Shown piece by piece: positions 1-6,950 of a stretch of DNA of 9,911 bases. The position numbers were made by a program, and so were the translations under genes. The notes below the pieces were generated by a model. The model ran no database searches and was not told where the DNA came from. It saw only the letters and a program-made list of their open reading frames with translations. The DNA is from DASQHM01 sp035632095 (GTDB lineage Bacteria > Pseudomonadota > Alphaproteobacteria > Ferrovibrionales > Ferrovibrionaceae): the NCBI GenBank assembly GCA_035632095.1, contig DASQHM010000167.1, positions 1 to 9,911 on the forward strand. Reading direction: 5' to 3'. How positions within the stretch are numbered: position 1 is the first letter of the stretch; each line of letters starts with the position of its first letter.

Positions 1-591
1 TTGCTTTTGCTGGGCGCGCTCGACGTAGGCCGGCAGAAAGTCCGCGAGCTCGCCGAATATCGCGTCGATGGCAGCCGATGAGCCGTCCGGCTCGTATTCG
101 TCGAGGAGCGCGTCGTAGGGCGCGACGTCGAACGCTTCGGCTTTGGCCTGGGCAATCTCGCGCGTCAGGCGCAACAGGTCTTCGAGCGATGGCCGCAGCC
201 GGGCGAAGTCGTTGTCCTTGCGGGCGCCGCGCCAAACCATTTCGCAGGCCGATGCGGCGCGCGATCGCGCCTCCACCAGATCGGCGGGAAGCGCCGCGGC
301 GTGACGCCATTCGCGGCGCATTTCGCGCAGGTTCGCCGCCTGCCATTCGTCGAGGGTGCCGGCCTGGCCCTCCGCCGCCGCCAGCAGGTCGGCCAGCGCC
401 GGATCGGTCAGATTCTCGTGGCGTATCACGCCGAGCGTTGCCATCTGCTCGGCGCGCGCCGCCGCGCCGCCCGCCGGCATCATGGCGGCCTGGTCCCAGC
501 CCAGCATGCTGAGCGCGCCGCCGACGGCCGAAAGACGCCGGAATCGAGCCTCCAGCGCCGTATAGGGATGATTGGCGGGCAACGCGGTCAT
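1..591 (-). CDS. M32 family (Taq-type) metallocarboxypeptidase, N-terminal 197 residues, truncated by window edge
   Basis: Zinc carboxypeptidases of family M32 remove C-terminal residues from peptides in the cytoplasm. Only the first 197 codons are inside the window; the family is usually about 500 residues, so the HEXXH zinc site lies beyond base 1. The family is recognised from L30-G-W-D-Q34 followed by MMPAGGAAARAEQ (residues 37-49), the W120..R124..N127-D-F stretch, and YDALLDEYEPDG (159-170), all typical of the M32 N-terminal helical half. The frame is open to the edge with no stop. The ATG at 591-589 overlaps the surf1 stop (ATGA) and has a strong GAGGAG at 605-600, 8 nt upstream, inside the last surf1 codons. 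It therefore looks translationally coupled to the oxidase operon. Family call confident; a role in oxidase biogenesis is unknown. Confidence 0.9.
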   Translation of the reverse strand, partial: MTALPANHPYTALEARFRRLSAVGGALSMLGWDQAAMMPAGGAAARAEQMATLGVIRHENLTDPALADLLAAAEGQAGTLDEWQAANLREMRREWRHAAALPADLVEARSRAASACEMVWRGARKDNDFARLRPSLEDLLRLTREIAQAKAEAFDVAPYDALLDEYEPDGSSAAIDAIFGELADFLPAYVERAQQKQ

Positions 592-1331
592 GGCAGTTTC
601 TCCTCGCCTTGGCGGCTTCGCTCGTCTTCAAGCCGGCGATGGTAAAGCACGTAGATCACCGCCAGCGCAATGGCGAAGCCGAACCAGGTCAATGCGTATT
701 GCAGGTGGTGGTTGGGAACGTCGACGACGGTCTGGCCGCCGATCGGCAGGCCGCCGGGGTTCGGCGCCGGGCCGGCCTCGATGAGAAGCGGCGGGACCGC
801 CACGCCGGCCGATGCCGCCATGGCCGCCACATCGGGGTAAAACCAGAGGTTCTCGGCCGGATCGTTCTCCGGCACGAACCAGCCGCGGCCCCAGGGCTTC
901 CGCACCACGCCCTCGATGTTCACGACGCCTTCGGGCTGGCTTTGCGGGCGGCTCGCGGGCGCCTTCTGCGCCGCCGGCACCCAGCCCCGGTCCACCAGCA
1001 CGGCGCCGGCCCCGTCACGCGCCAAGGGAATGAGCGGCACAATCAGGTGATAGCCGAGGTTGCCGCGCTCGGTATACGCCAGCAGGTGCATTTCCTTGTC
1101 GTTGCGGAGCACGCCCCGCACGATCACGCGGCGATATTCCCACTGGTTCGGATCGAGGGCGCCGAGCGGCGGCAGCGGCACCGGATCGGCATGGATTCTG
1201 CTGTCGATGGTGTCGATCAGCCTGGTCTTCCAGGCCAGGCGCTCCACCTGCCAGACGCCGAGGGCCACCAGCACCAAGAGCGCCGGCACGGTGAACAGCG
1301 TCGGAATCAAGGTCGGACGAAAGCCCGGCAT
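588..1331 (-). CDS. surf1: SURF1 family cytochrome c oxidase assembly protein
   Basis: SURF1 (Shy1 in yeast) is an inner-membrane factor that helps insert heme a into subunit I of aa3 oxidases; Paracoccus Surf1 binds heme a. The 247-residue product has the family layout: an N-terminal TM helix (about residues 9-27) ending in the LGVWQVERLAWK signature (24-35), a periplasmic domain with DRGWVP (114-119), and a C-terminal TM helix preceded by N207-H-H-L-Q-Y212, the conserved segment carrying the heme-associated histidine. The start is the ATG at 1331-1329, two bases after the DUF983 stop. The frame stays open upstream to 1589, but that would overlap DUF983 by about 250 bp and the added residues are arginine-rich and unlike SURF1, so I reject it. 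The Shine-Dalgarno is weak, suggesting coupling to DUF983. The stop overlaps the next start. Confidence 0.96.
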   Translation of the reverse strand: MPGFRPTLIPTLFTVPALLVLVALGVWQVERLAWKTRLIDTIDSRIHADPVPLPPLGALDPNQWEYRRVIVRGVLRNDKEMHLLAYTERGNLGYHLIVPLIPLARDGAGAVLVDRGWVPAAQKAPASRPQSQPEGVVNIEGVVRKPWGRGWFVPENDPAENLWFYPDVAAMAASAGVAVPPLLIEAGPAPNPGGLPIGGQTVVDVPNHHLQYALTWFGFAIALAVIYVLYHRRLEDERSRQGEEKLP

Positions 1332-1333
1332 GG

Positions 1334-1702
1334 TCAGCCGAAGCCGAGCGTCACTTTGTGGCGGAATTGCAGCGCGATCAGCGTCGCCTTGAAGGGGCGG
1401 AGCAGCGCAATGGCGCCGACGAAGGTGATCGGCAGCCAGAGCAGCAGGTGCACCCAGACCGGCGGCTCGAATTTGACCTCGACCACCAAAGCCGCGCCGA
1501 CCACGAGAAAGCCGAGAATCAGGATCACGAACACCGCCGGTCCGTCGCCGGGATCGACCTTGGCGAAATCGAGACCGCACCGGGCGCACGCGCCCCGCAC
1601 CGTCAGCAACCCGTCGAACAAGCGGCCCTCACCGCAACGCGGACAGCGGCACCTCAATCCGGTCGAGAAGGGCGAGAGAGGCGGATAGTACGCTTCTCCC
1701 AT
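1334..1702 (-). CDS. DUF983 family zinc-ribbon membrane protein
   Basis: A 122-residue protein of the DUF983 family, which in Alphaproteobacteria commonly sits between coxC and surf1; its molecular role is not established as far as I know. Visible features are two CxxC knuckles, C20-P-R-C23 and C39-A-R-C42, forming a short zinc-ribbon-like N-terminal domain, then two hydrophobic helices (about residues 56-74 and 82-100), and a short basic tail. The DPGDGPAVF stretch (50-58) just before the first helix is typical of the family. The ATG at 1702-1700 directly abuts the coxC stop (TGAATG), so translation is probably coupled. The position suggests a part in oxidase maturation, perhaps metal or heme handling, but that is inference from neighbourhood only. 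Confidence 0.93.
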   Translation of the reverse strand: MGEAYYPPLSPFSTGLRCRCPRCGEGRLFDGLLTVRGACARCGLDFAKVDPGDGPAVFVILILGFLVVGAALVVEVKFEPPVWVHLLLWLPITFVGAIALLRPFKATLIALQFRHKVTLGFG

Positions 1703-2521
1703 TCACTCGCCCGCGAGCGTGGCGCCGGCCGAGCCCCACCAATAGATGCAGGTGAACAGGAACAGCCACACCACGTCGACGAAGTGCCAGTACCAGGCCG
1801 CCGCCTCGAAACCGAAGTGATGGTCCGGCTTGAAATGGCCTCTGTAGGCGCGGAACAGGGTCACGATCAGAAAAATGGTCCCGATGATGACATGGGCGCC
1901 GTGAAAGCCCGTCGCCATGAAGAACGTCGAAGCATAGATGCCGTCCTTGAAGCCGAAGGCGGCATGGCTGTATTCCCAGGCCTGCACCGAGGTGAACAGC
2001 AGCCCGAGGATGATCGTCAGCAGCAATCCCTGCAGCAGTCCCTTGCGGTCCTCGTGCTGCAGCGCGTGATGGGCCCATGTGACCGTCGTGCCCGACGTCA
2101 GCAGGATCAACGTGTTGACGAAGGGCAAGTGCCAGGGATCGAACGGCTCGATGCCCTGCGGCGGCCAATGCCCGCCGACCGCCGCGGTCGGATAGAGCGC
2201 GGCGTTGAAGTAGGCCCAGAACCAGGCGACGAAGAACATCACCTCGGAGGCGATGAACAGCACCATGCCGTAGCGCAGGCCGAGCTGCACGACGGGCGTG
2301 TGATGGCCCTCGAACGTCGCCTCCTTCACCACGTCGCGCCACCAGCAGAGCATGGTGTAGGCCAGGATCACGACGCCGATGGCCAGCAGCCACCAACCGG
2401 CGTTGTGCATGTACATCACCAGGCCGATCGCGGTGATGAAGGCGCCCGTGGCGCCGACCGCCGGCCACGGGCTCGGGTCTACAAGATGGTAATCGTGACC
2501 TCGGGCTTGGTTGGCGGCCAT
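1703..2521 (-). CDS. coxC: aa3-type cytochrome c oxidase subunit III
   Basis: Subunit III (also ctaE) of the aa3 oxidase: a seven-helix membrane protein without redox centres that stabilises subunit I and supports proton uptake into the D channel. The 272-residue length matches mitochondrial and alphaproteobacterial COX3. Recognisable blocks are the N-terminal YHLVDPSPWP (11-20), WWRDVVKEATFEGHHT (60-75), IASEVMFFVAWFWAYF (90-105) with the conserved lipid-pocket Glu93, the histidine-rich WAHHALQHEDR (149-159), QAWEY (180-184), TGFHGAHVIIGT (204-215), and the C-terminal AAWYWHFVDVVWLFLF (240-255). The ATG at 2521-2519 has AAGGGAG at 2535-2529 with 7 nt spacing. A 51-bp gap separates it from ctaG upstream; the DUF983 start abuts its stop. 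Confidence 0.98.
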   Translation of the reverse strand: MAANQARGHDYHLVDPSPWPAVGATGAFITAIGLVMYMHNAGWWLLAIGVVILAYTMLCWWRDVVKEATFEGHHTPVVQLGLRYGMVLFIASEVMFFVAWFWAYFNAALYPTAAVGGHWPPQGIEPFDPWHLPFVNTLILLTSGTTVTWAHHALQHEDRKGLLQGLLLTIILGLLFTSVQAWEYSHAAFGFKDGIYASTFFMATGFHGAHVIIGTIFLIVTLFRAYRGHFKPDHHFGFEAAAWYWHFVDVVWLFLFTCIYWWGSAGATLAGE

Positions 2522-2572
2522 CTGCCTACTCCCTTGAAATCCAGTTGAGCGTCGAATCGGTGCAATGCATCG

Positions 2573-3136
2573 TCAGTTCTCGCCGGCCGATACTTTCACC
2601 GGCTGGTCCGGCGCGGCGAAAAACGTGTACGAAAGCGTGATCGTCGTAACGTCGTCGAGGTTGCGGTCGGCGAGCAATTTCGGATCGACGAAGAACGTGA
2701 CCGGCATTTCGACCGTTTGACCCGGCTGCAACGTCTGCTCGTTGAAGCAGAAGCACTGGATCTTGTCGAAATAGGCGCCGGCCTTGTCGGGCGTCACGTT
2801 GAAGGTGGCGACGCCGCGGATCGGCCGGTCCGAATCGTTCGCCGCCCGGAAATACGCGAGCGCCTGTTCGCCGACGGGGACGTCGACCGAGCGCTGCTCC
2901 GGCTGGAACCGCCAGGGCAGTCCGCTTGCGACGTCCGCATTGAAGCGGACCGTGACCATGCGCGCGCCGACCCGTCCGGGCGCCTGGCGCGCTACCTGCG
3001 TGGTGCCGGCGTAGCCCGTCGCCTGGCAAAAGGCGCGATAGAGCGGCACGGCGGCGAACGACAGCGCCACCATGCCGGCGGCGACGCCAAGTGCCACGCC
3101 GGCCGTGATGCGATTGCGGCGGAGCGGCCCCGGCAT
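2573..3136 (-). CDS. ctaG: CtaG/Cox11 copper chaperone for the CuB site
   Basis: CtaG (Cox11 in mitochondria) is a membrane-anchored, periplasm-facing copper protein that delivers copper to the CuB centre of subunit I. The 187-residue product has one N-terminal TM helix (about residues 11-31), a juxtamembrane cysteine C37 in YRAFCQATGY, and a beta-rich domain carrying the diagnostic copper motif C128-F-C130-F in KIQCFCFNEQ (125-134). These three cysteines are the expected copper-binding or dimer-bridging residues of the family. TPDKAGAYFDKIQCF and PVTFFVDP (145-152) are also family-typical. The ATG at 3136-3134 overlaps the stop of the preceding small gene (ATGA), with AAAGG about 9 nt upstream, so it is probably coupled to that gene. 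Confidence 0.97.
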   Translation of the reverse strand: MPGPLRRNRITAGVALGVAAGMVALSFAAVPLYRAFCQATGYAGTTQVARQAPGRVGARMVTVRFNADVASGLPWRFQPEQRSVDVPVGEQALAYFRAANDSDRPIRGVATFNVTPDKAGAYFDKIQCFCFNEQTLQPGQTVEMPVTFFVDPKLLADRNLDDVTTITLSYTFFAAPDQPVKVSAGEN

Positions 3137-3258
3137 CAGTTGATGCCTTTCATCTTCACGATGGTGACCGCGAAGAAGAGCAGGACCAGCGCCAGCAGCA
3201 CGCCGCCGAGGGCGTAGTTGCGCGCGCGCATGCGCCGATGCTGTTCGGTGATTGGCAT
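3136..3258 (-). CDS. 40-residue single-TM protein between ctaB and ctaG (CoxF-like)
   Basis: A very short gene easily missed by length cut-offs. The 40-residue product begins MPITEQHRRMRARNYALGG, a basic amphipathic N-terminus, followed by one hydrophobic helix (about residues 18-34) and a short KMKGIN tail. Its ATG lies one base after the ctaB stop and its TGA overlaps the ctaG ATG, so it fills the space between the two exactly. Small proteins of this kind, often labelled CoxF, occur at this position in many alphaproteobacterial cox operons. By the positive-inside rule the N-terminus should be cytoplasmic. A role as an assembly factor or oxidase-associated peptide is inferred only from its place. 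The Shine-Dalgarno is weak, consistent with coupling to ctaB. Confidence 0.82.
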   Translation of the reverse strand: MPITEQHRRMRARNYALGGVLLALVLLFFAVTIVKMKGIN

Positions 3259-3259
3259 G

Positions 3260-4183
3260 TCAGTTGACCATCCGGGCGACGGCCTCGCCGAACAGCAGGG
3301 CGAACAGCAGGAAGAGGTACAGGATCGAGAAGCCGAACAGCCGCCGAGCCGGCTGCATCCGCTCGCTGCGCCAGACGGCGATCGCGCCCGCGAGCAGCAT
3401 CGCGTCGAGCGCGAGCGCGCCGAGCGCGTATACCGTCCCGCCGATACCCACGATCCAGGGCCCGAGGCTGACCGGGACCAGCAGGATCGAATAGATCAGG
3501 ATCTGCCGGCGGGTTTCGCGCAATCCCGCCACGACCGGCAGCATGGGCACGCCGACCCGCGCATAGTCGTCCGAGCGGTAGAGCGCCAACGCCCAGAAAT
3601 GCGGCGGCGTCCACATGAAGATCAGCGCGAACAAGCTGAGCGAGGCCAGCCCGATGTGACCGGTCACCGCGGCCCAGCCGATCATGGGCGGAAACGCGCC
3701 CGCCGCGCCGCCGATGACGATGTTCTGTGGCGTGCGCCGCTTGAGCCACATGGTGTAGACGAAAACGTAGAACGCGATGGTGAAGGCGAGCAGCGCCGCC
3801 GCAACCGGATTGACCAGCAGGCCCATGGTCACGACCGAACCGGCCGCCAAGGTCGCGCCGAAGCCGAGCGCCTCGCCCGGCGCGATGCGGCCTTGCGGGA
3901 TGGGCCGGCCGCGCGTGCGCGTCATGCCGGCGTCGATGTCCGCATCGTACCACATGTTGATCGCGCCTGACGCCCCGGCGCCAATGGCGATGCAGAGCAA
4001 CGCCGTGAAGGCGATGACCGGATGCACCTGTCCAGGCGCCACGGCCATGCCGACCAGGCCGGTGAACACCACCAGCGACATGACGCGCGGCTTCAGCAGC
4101 GCGACGTAGTCGCCGACGCGCGCCGTCGAGGCGCTGGACGCGCCGTGCGCGATGTCGGCGGGTATCATGGTCATGTCGGACAC
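3260..4183 (-). CDS. ctaB: Protoheme IX farnesyltransferase (heme O synthase)
   Basis: CtaB (COX10) transfers a farnesyl group from farnesyl diphosphate to the 2-vinyl of protoheme IX, giving heme O, the precursor of heme A. It is a multi-helix membrane enzyme of the UbiA prenyltransferase superfamily. The 307-residue length is normal. Family signatures are DYVALLKPRVMSLVVFTG (25-42), the diphosphate-Mg binding N76-xxx-D80-xxx-D84 in NMWYDADID followed by MTRTRGRPIPQGR, and further on WLKRRTPQNIVIGGAAGAFPP in the second conserved loop. I place the start at the GTG at 4183-4181 because AAGGGA (4197-4192) lies 8 nt upstream; the in-frame ATGs at 4174 and 4168 are too far from it. It sits 36 bp downstream of coxA. 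No ctaA (heme A synthase) is in the window. Confidence 0.97.
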   Translation of the reverse strand: MSDMTMIPADIAHGASSASTARVGDYVALLKPRVMSLVVFTGLVGMAVAPGQVHPVIAFTALLCIAIGAGASGAINMWYDADIDAGMTRTRGRPIPQGRIAPGEALGFGATLAAGSVVTMGLLVNPVAAALLAFTIAFYVFVYTMWLKRRTPQNIVIGGAAGAFPPMIGWAAVTGHIGLASLSLFALIFMWTPPHFWALALYRSDDYARVGVPMLPVVAGLRETRRQILIYSILLVPVSLGPWIVGIGGTVYALGALALDAMLLAGAIAVWRSERMQPARRLFGFSILYLFLLFALLFGEAVARMVN

Positions 4184-4191
4184 CGTTGCGA

Positions 4192-4197
4192 TCCCTT
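4192..4197 (-). promoter_or_regulatory. Shine-Dalgarno deciding the GTG start of ctaB
   Basis: AAGGGA on the minus strand, 8 nt before a GTG at 4183-4181. The next in-frame ATG (4174) would be about 17 nt away, outside the usual range, so the GTG is the better start. Confidence 0.7.
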
Positions 4198-4219
4198 CAA
4201 ACGCGCGACCTTGCGTGCC

Positions 4220-5848
4220 TCAGTGGCCGCCCTGGTAATGGCTCAGGTCCGGAAGGGTCTCGAACTGATGGAACGGCGGCGGCGACGGCAACGTCCATTC
4301 CAAGGTCGTGGCGCCCTCGCCCCACGGGTTGTCCGCCACCTTGCGGCCCTTCGCGTAAGCCTCGAGCACTAGGTAGATGAAGAACAATGTGGAGGCGAAC
4401 GAGATATAGGCGCCGATGGACGAGACGAAGTTCCAACCGGCGAAGGCTTCCGGATAGTCCGGAATCCGCCGCGGCATGCCGGCGAGGCCCAGGAAGTGCT
4501 GCGGGAAGAAGATCAGGTTGACGCCGACGAAGGTCGTCCAGAAATGGATCTTCCCGTAGGTCTCGTTGTACTGCACGCCCGACATCTTGCCGAACCAGTA
4601 GTAGAAGCCGGCGAAGATGGCGAACACGGCGCCGAGCGACAGCACATAGTGGAAATGCGCCACCACGTAATAGGTGTGATGCAGGACTGTATCGACGCCG
4701 GCGTTGGCCAGCACCACGCCGGTCACGCCGCCGATGGTGAACAGGAAGATGAAGCCGATGGCCCAAAGCATCGGCGTGCGGAACTGGATCGAACCGCCCC
4801 ACATGGTGGCGATCCAGGAGAAGATCTTGATGCCGGTCGGCACTGCGATGACCATGGTCGCGGCGGTGAAGTACGCCTTGGTGTCGACGCTGAGCCCTTG
4901 CGTGAACATATGATGCGCCCAGACCACGAACCCGATCACGCCGATGGCAACCATCGCGTAGGCCATGCCGAGGTAGCCGAACACCGGCTTGCGCGAGAAG
5001 GTCGAGATGACCTGGCTGATCATGCCGAAACCCGGGAGGATCAGGATGTAGACCTCCGGGTGGCCGAAGAACCAGAACAGGTGCTCGAACAGCAGCGGGT
5101 CGCCGCCACCGGCCGCATCGAAGAAGTGCGTGCCGAAGTTGCGGTCGGTCAGCAGCATGGTGATGGCGCCGGCGAGCACCGGCAGCGACAGCAGCAGCAG
5201 GAACACGGTCACCAGGATCGCCCAGACGAACAGCGGCATCTTGTGCAGCGTCATGCCGGGCGCGCGCATGTTGAAGATCGTGGTGATGAAGTTGATGGCG
5301 CCGAGGATCGACGATGCGCCCGCAAGATGGATGCTGAGGATCGCGAGGTCGACCGACGGTCCGGGATGTCCGACCGCCGAGGACAGCGGCGGATAGAGGG
5401 TCCACCCGGTGCCGGCGCCGAGGCCGCCGGCCGGTCCGGGAACGAAGATCGAAAGCAATAGGCAGGCGAACGACGGGATCAGCAGCCAGAAGCTGATGTT
5501 GTTCATGCGCGGGAACGCCATGTCGGGCGCACCGATCATCAGGGGCACGAACCAGTTGCCGAAGCCGCCGATCATGGCCGGCATCACCATGAAGAAGATC
5601 ATGATCAACCCGTGGCCAGTGATCAGCGTGTTGAAGAGCTGGAAGTTGCCGCCGAGCACGTGCCCGCCCGGATACATGAGCTCGGCCCGGAAGATCACCG
5701 ACATGGCGCCGCCGATCAGGCCGGCCACCACGGCGAAGATCAGGTACATCGTGCCGATGTCCTTGTGATTGGTGGAGTAGAGCCAGCGACGCCAACCGGT
5801 CGGATGACCGTGGTCCTCGTGACCATGCGCTGCCTTGCCGTACGCCAT
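4220..5848 (-). CDS. coxA: aa3-type cytochrome c oxidase subunit I
   Basis: Catalytic subunit (also ctaD) that reduces O2 to water at the heme a3-CuB site and pumps protons. The 542-residue, 12-helix protein carries all expected ligands: heme a by H79 (TGHG) and H400, heme a3 by H398 (AHFH), CuB by H263, H312 and H313. Y267 in GHPEVY is the residue cross-linked to the CuB histidine. Proton-channel residues typical of A1-type oxidases are present: D109 (GAPDMAFPRMNN) at the D-channel mouth, E265 at its end, and K341 (GIKIFSW) of the K channel. The cytoplasmic N-terminus is histidine-rich (H8, H10, H13, H15). The ATG at 5848 has AAGGGG at 5861-5856 with 7 nt spacing. It follows coxB by 36 bp and precedes ctaB by 36 bp. 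No truncation or substitution seen. Confidence 0.99.
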   Translation of the reverse strand: MAYGKAAHGHEDHGHPTGWRRWLYSTNHKDIGTMYLIFAVVAGLIGGAMSVIFRAELMYPGGHVLGGNFQLFNTLITGHGLIMIFFMVMPAMIGGFGNWFVPLMIGAPDMAFPRMNNISFWLLIPSFACLLLSIFVPGPAGGLGAGTGWTLYPPLSSAVGHPGPSVDLAILSIHLAGASSILGAINFITTIFNMRAPGMTLHKMPLFVWAILVTVFLLLLSLPVLAGAITMLLTDRNFGTHFFDAAGGGDPLLFEHLFWFFGHPEVYILILPGFGMISQVISTFSRKPVFGYLGMAYAMVAIGVIGFVVWAHHMFTQGLSVDTKAYFTAATMVIAVPTGIKIFSWIATMWGGSIQFRTPMLWAIGFIFLFTIGGVTGVVLANAGVDTVLHHTYYVVAHFHYVLSLGAVFAIFAGFYYWFGKMSGVQYNETYGKIHFWTTFVGVNLIFFPQHFLGLAGMPRRIPDYPEAFAGWNFVSSIGAYISFASTLFFIYLVLEAYAKGRKVADNPWGEGATTLEWTLPSPPPFHQFETLPDLSHYQGGH

Positions 5849-5884
5849 GTGCTTACCCCTTCTTAAGACTGTCAGCCGCGCTGC

Positions 5885-6739
5885 TCACTCCGCCGCGGCG
5901 GCCACACGCGCCGACGGTGCGTCGACGGCAGAAAACTTCTTCTTGGCATCGGCGGCCCACTTGGTGAAGTCGTCCTTGGAGACGACCTGGACCACGATCG
6001 GCATGAAGCCGTGGTTCTGACCGCACAGCTCGCTGCATTGCCCGTAGAACGTGCCGATCTTTTCGGCCTTGAACCAGGTTTCGTTGGCGCGGCCGGGCAC
6101 GCCTTCCTTCTGCACGCCGAAGGACGGCACGAACCACGCGTGCAGCACGTCGGCCGCCGTGACGATCACGCGGACAGTGGTGTCGACCGGCACGACGACG
6201 CGATTGTCGGTCTCGAGCAGGCGCAACTGGCCCTGCTTCAGGTCGGAATCCTGGATCAGGATCGCGTCGAAGCCGAAGTTGCCGTTGTCCGGATATTCGT
6301 AGGACCAGTACCACTGGTGCCCGGTGGCCTTGATGGTCATCTCCGCCTTCGGCACCCGGTCGGAGAAATAGAGCAGCTTGAAGGACGGGATCGCGATCAC
6401 GATCAGGATCATGATCGGCAAGATCGTCCACATGACTTCGATCAGCGTGTTGTGCGCCGTCCTGGACGGCACCGGGTTGCGGGCGGCGCCGAAGCGCACG
6501 ATCACGTAGAGCAGCAAGCCCATGACGAACAGTGTGATCGCCGTGATGATGATGAGCAGCAGGTTGTGGAAACTCTCAATCTGCTCCTTGACCGGCGTCA
6601 CCGGATCCTGCAGCCCGAATTGCCACTCGTGCGGCTGGCCGAGCGGCCCGCCCGCCGCCAACGCATCGAACCCGACAAGGGCGGCCGATATGGCCAGCCC
6701 GCATGCGGCTAGAACTCTGAACCAGGACATGGTCGCCAT
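5885..6739 (-). CDS. coxB: aa3-type cytochrome c oxidase subunit II (CuA)
   Basis: Subunit II (also ctaC) accepts electrons from cytochrome c at the dinuclear CuA centre and passes them to heme a. The 284-residue product has an N-terminal signal peptide with probable cleavage near ALA28, two TM helices (about 59-82 and 101-119), and a periplasmic cupredoxin domain. The aromatic GHQWYWSYEY (140-149) includes W143, the expected electron-entry tryptophan. CuA ligands are complete: H200, C235, E237 (backbone), C239, H243 and M246 in YGQCSELCGQNHGFM. There is no C-terminal heme c domain, so this is a plain aa3 type rather than caa3. It is the first gene of the array. Start choice is open: ATG at 6739 (shown) or ATG at 6730, three codons shorter; see the ribosome-binding-site entry. 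Confidence 0.98.
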   Translation of the reverse strand: MATMSWFRVLAACGLAISAALVGFDALAAGGPLGQPHEWQFGLQDPVTPVKEQIESFHNLLLIIITAITLFVMGLLLYVIVRFGAARNPVPSRTAHNTLIEVMWTILPIMILIVIAIPSFKLLYFSDRVPKAEMTIKATGHQWYWSYEYPDNGNFGFDAILIQDSDLKQGQLRLLETDNRVVVPVDTTVRVIVTAADVLHAWFVPSFGVQKEGVPGRANETWFKAEKIGTFYGQCSELCGQNHGFMPIVVQVVSKDDFTKWAADAKKKFSAVDAPSARVAAAAE

Positions 6740-6742
6740 ACG

Positions 6743-6748
6743 CTCCTT
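6743..6748 (-). promoter_or_regulatory. Shine-Dalgarno of coxB with ambiguous start
   Basis: AAGGAG on the minus strand ends 3 nt before the ATG at 6739 and 12 nt before the in-frame ATG at 6730. Neither spacing is ideal. Both starts leave the signal peptide intact. Confidence 0.6.
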
Positions 6749-6872
6749 GTCGTTCTTGCCTACGCGGCCGTCTTTGCTCGCGCGTCAGCTCTTCGTGTCG
6801 CCGCTTCGGCCGATCAAATTTGCAGCTGTTTTGCCGTCGCGTCGAACCGCCCCGCATCCGGCGGAAGTACCG

Positions 6873-6889
6873 GAAACCGCGAAGGTTTC
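6873..6889. repeat. Inverted repeat GAAACC-N5-GGTTTC
   Basis: Perfect 6-bp arms (6873-6878 and 6884-6889) around a 5-nt centre, 134 bp upstream of the coxB start. It could be an operator or, in a leftward transcript, a small hairpin with a UUCGC loop. No T-tract follows on either strand, so it is not a terminator. I do not recognise the motif. Confidence 0.5.
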
Positions 6890-6933
6890 ACCATAAGCCA
6901 AAGGGCTTGTCGAGACTTCCACCCGGCATTTTC

Positions 6934-6950
6934 TGCGACGATATGTCGCA
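6934..6950. promoter_or_regulatory. Candidate RegA/PrrA/ActR/RegR redox-regulator site (TGCGAC-N5-GTCGCA)
   Basis: A perfect inverted repeat with 6-bp arms, TGCGAC (6934-6939) and GTCGCA (6945-6950), and centre GATAT. The core fits GCGRC-N5-GNCGC, the half-site layout I recall for the RegA/PrrA family, and differs at one position from the RegR consensus GNGRCRTTNNGNCGC. A second overlapping repeat, ATATG-TCG-CATAT (6941-6953), shares its right arm. The centre is about 200 bp from both the coxB and tldD start codons. These regulators are known to control oxidase genes in other Alphaproteobacteria; assignment here rests on motif and position only. Confidence 0.5.

Noticed and set aside
1332..1589. 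Upstream extension of surf1 to a start at 1589
   Set aside because: It would overlap DUF983 by about 250 bp, and the extra residues are Arg-rich and unlike SURF1; the ATG at 1331 follows the DUF983 stop by two bases.
609..1688. Long plus-strand open frame (359 codons) antisense to surf1 and DUF983
   Set aside because: Low-complexity Arg/His/Gln-rich translation with no family resemblance, and it lies opposite two confidently identified genes. It is a GC-driven coding shadow.
1358..2548. Long plus-strand open frame (396 codons) antisense to DUF983 and coxC
   Set aside because: Composition is dominated by Arg, Gln, Glu, Asp and His, as expected from the reverse complement of GC-rich membrane-protein codons; coxC is certain on the other strand.
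2526..2570. 14-codon minus-strand mini-ORF between ctaG and coxC
   Set aside because: No ribosome-binding site of its own, and it covers the coxC Shine-Dalgarno; most likely chance.
3218..3970. Plus-strand open frame antisense to ctaB
   Set aside because: Same shadow composition; ctaB covers it with full family motifs.
4496..5461. Plus-strand open frame antisense to coxA
   Set aside because: Shadow of coxA; charged repetitive translation and no family features.
4197..5795. Minus-strand 532-codon open frame in another phase of coxA
   Set aside because: It overlaps coxA almost completely and encodes a His/Arg/Asp-rich string without domains; coxA in the adjacent phase has every metal ligand.
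6689..6739. Lipobox-like L10-A-A-C13 in CoxB
   Set aside because: The cysteine lies too early, before the hydrophobic core is complete, and a normal cleavage site (ALA28) follows; this fits an ordinary signal peptide better.
6811..6825. Possible FNR-type site near ATCAAATTTG
   Set aside because: TTGAT-N4-ATCAA is not met: the second half-site is absent on either strand.
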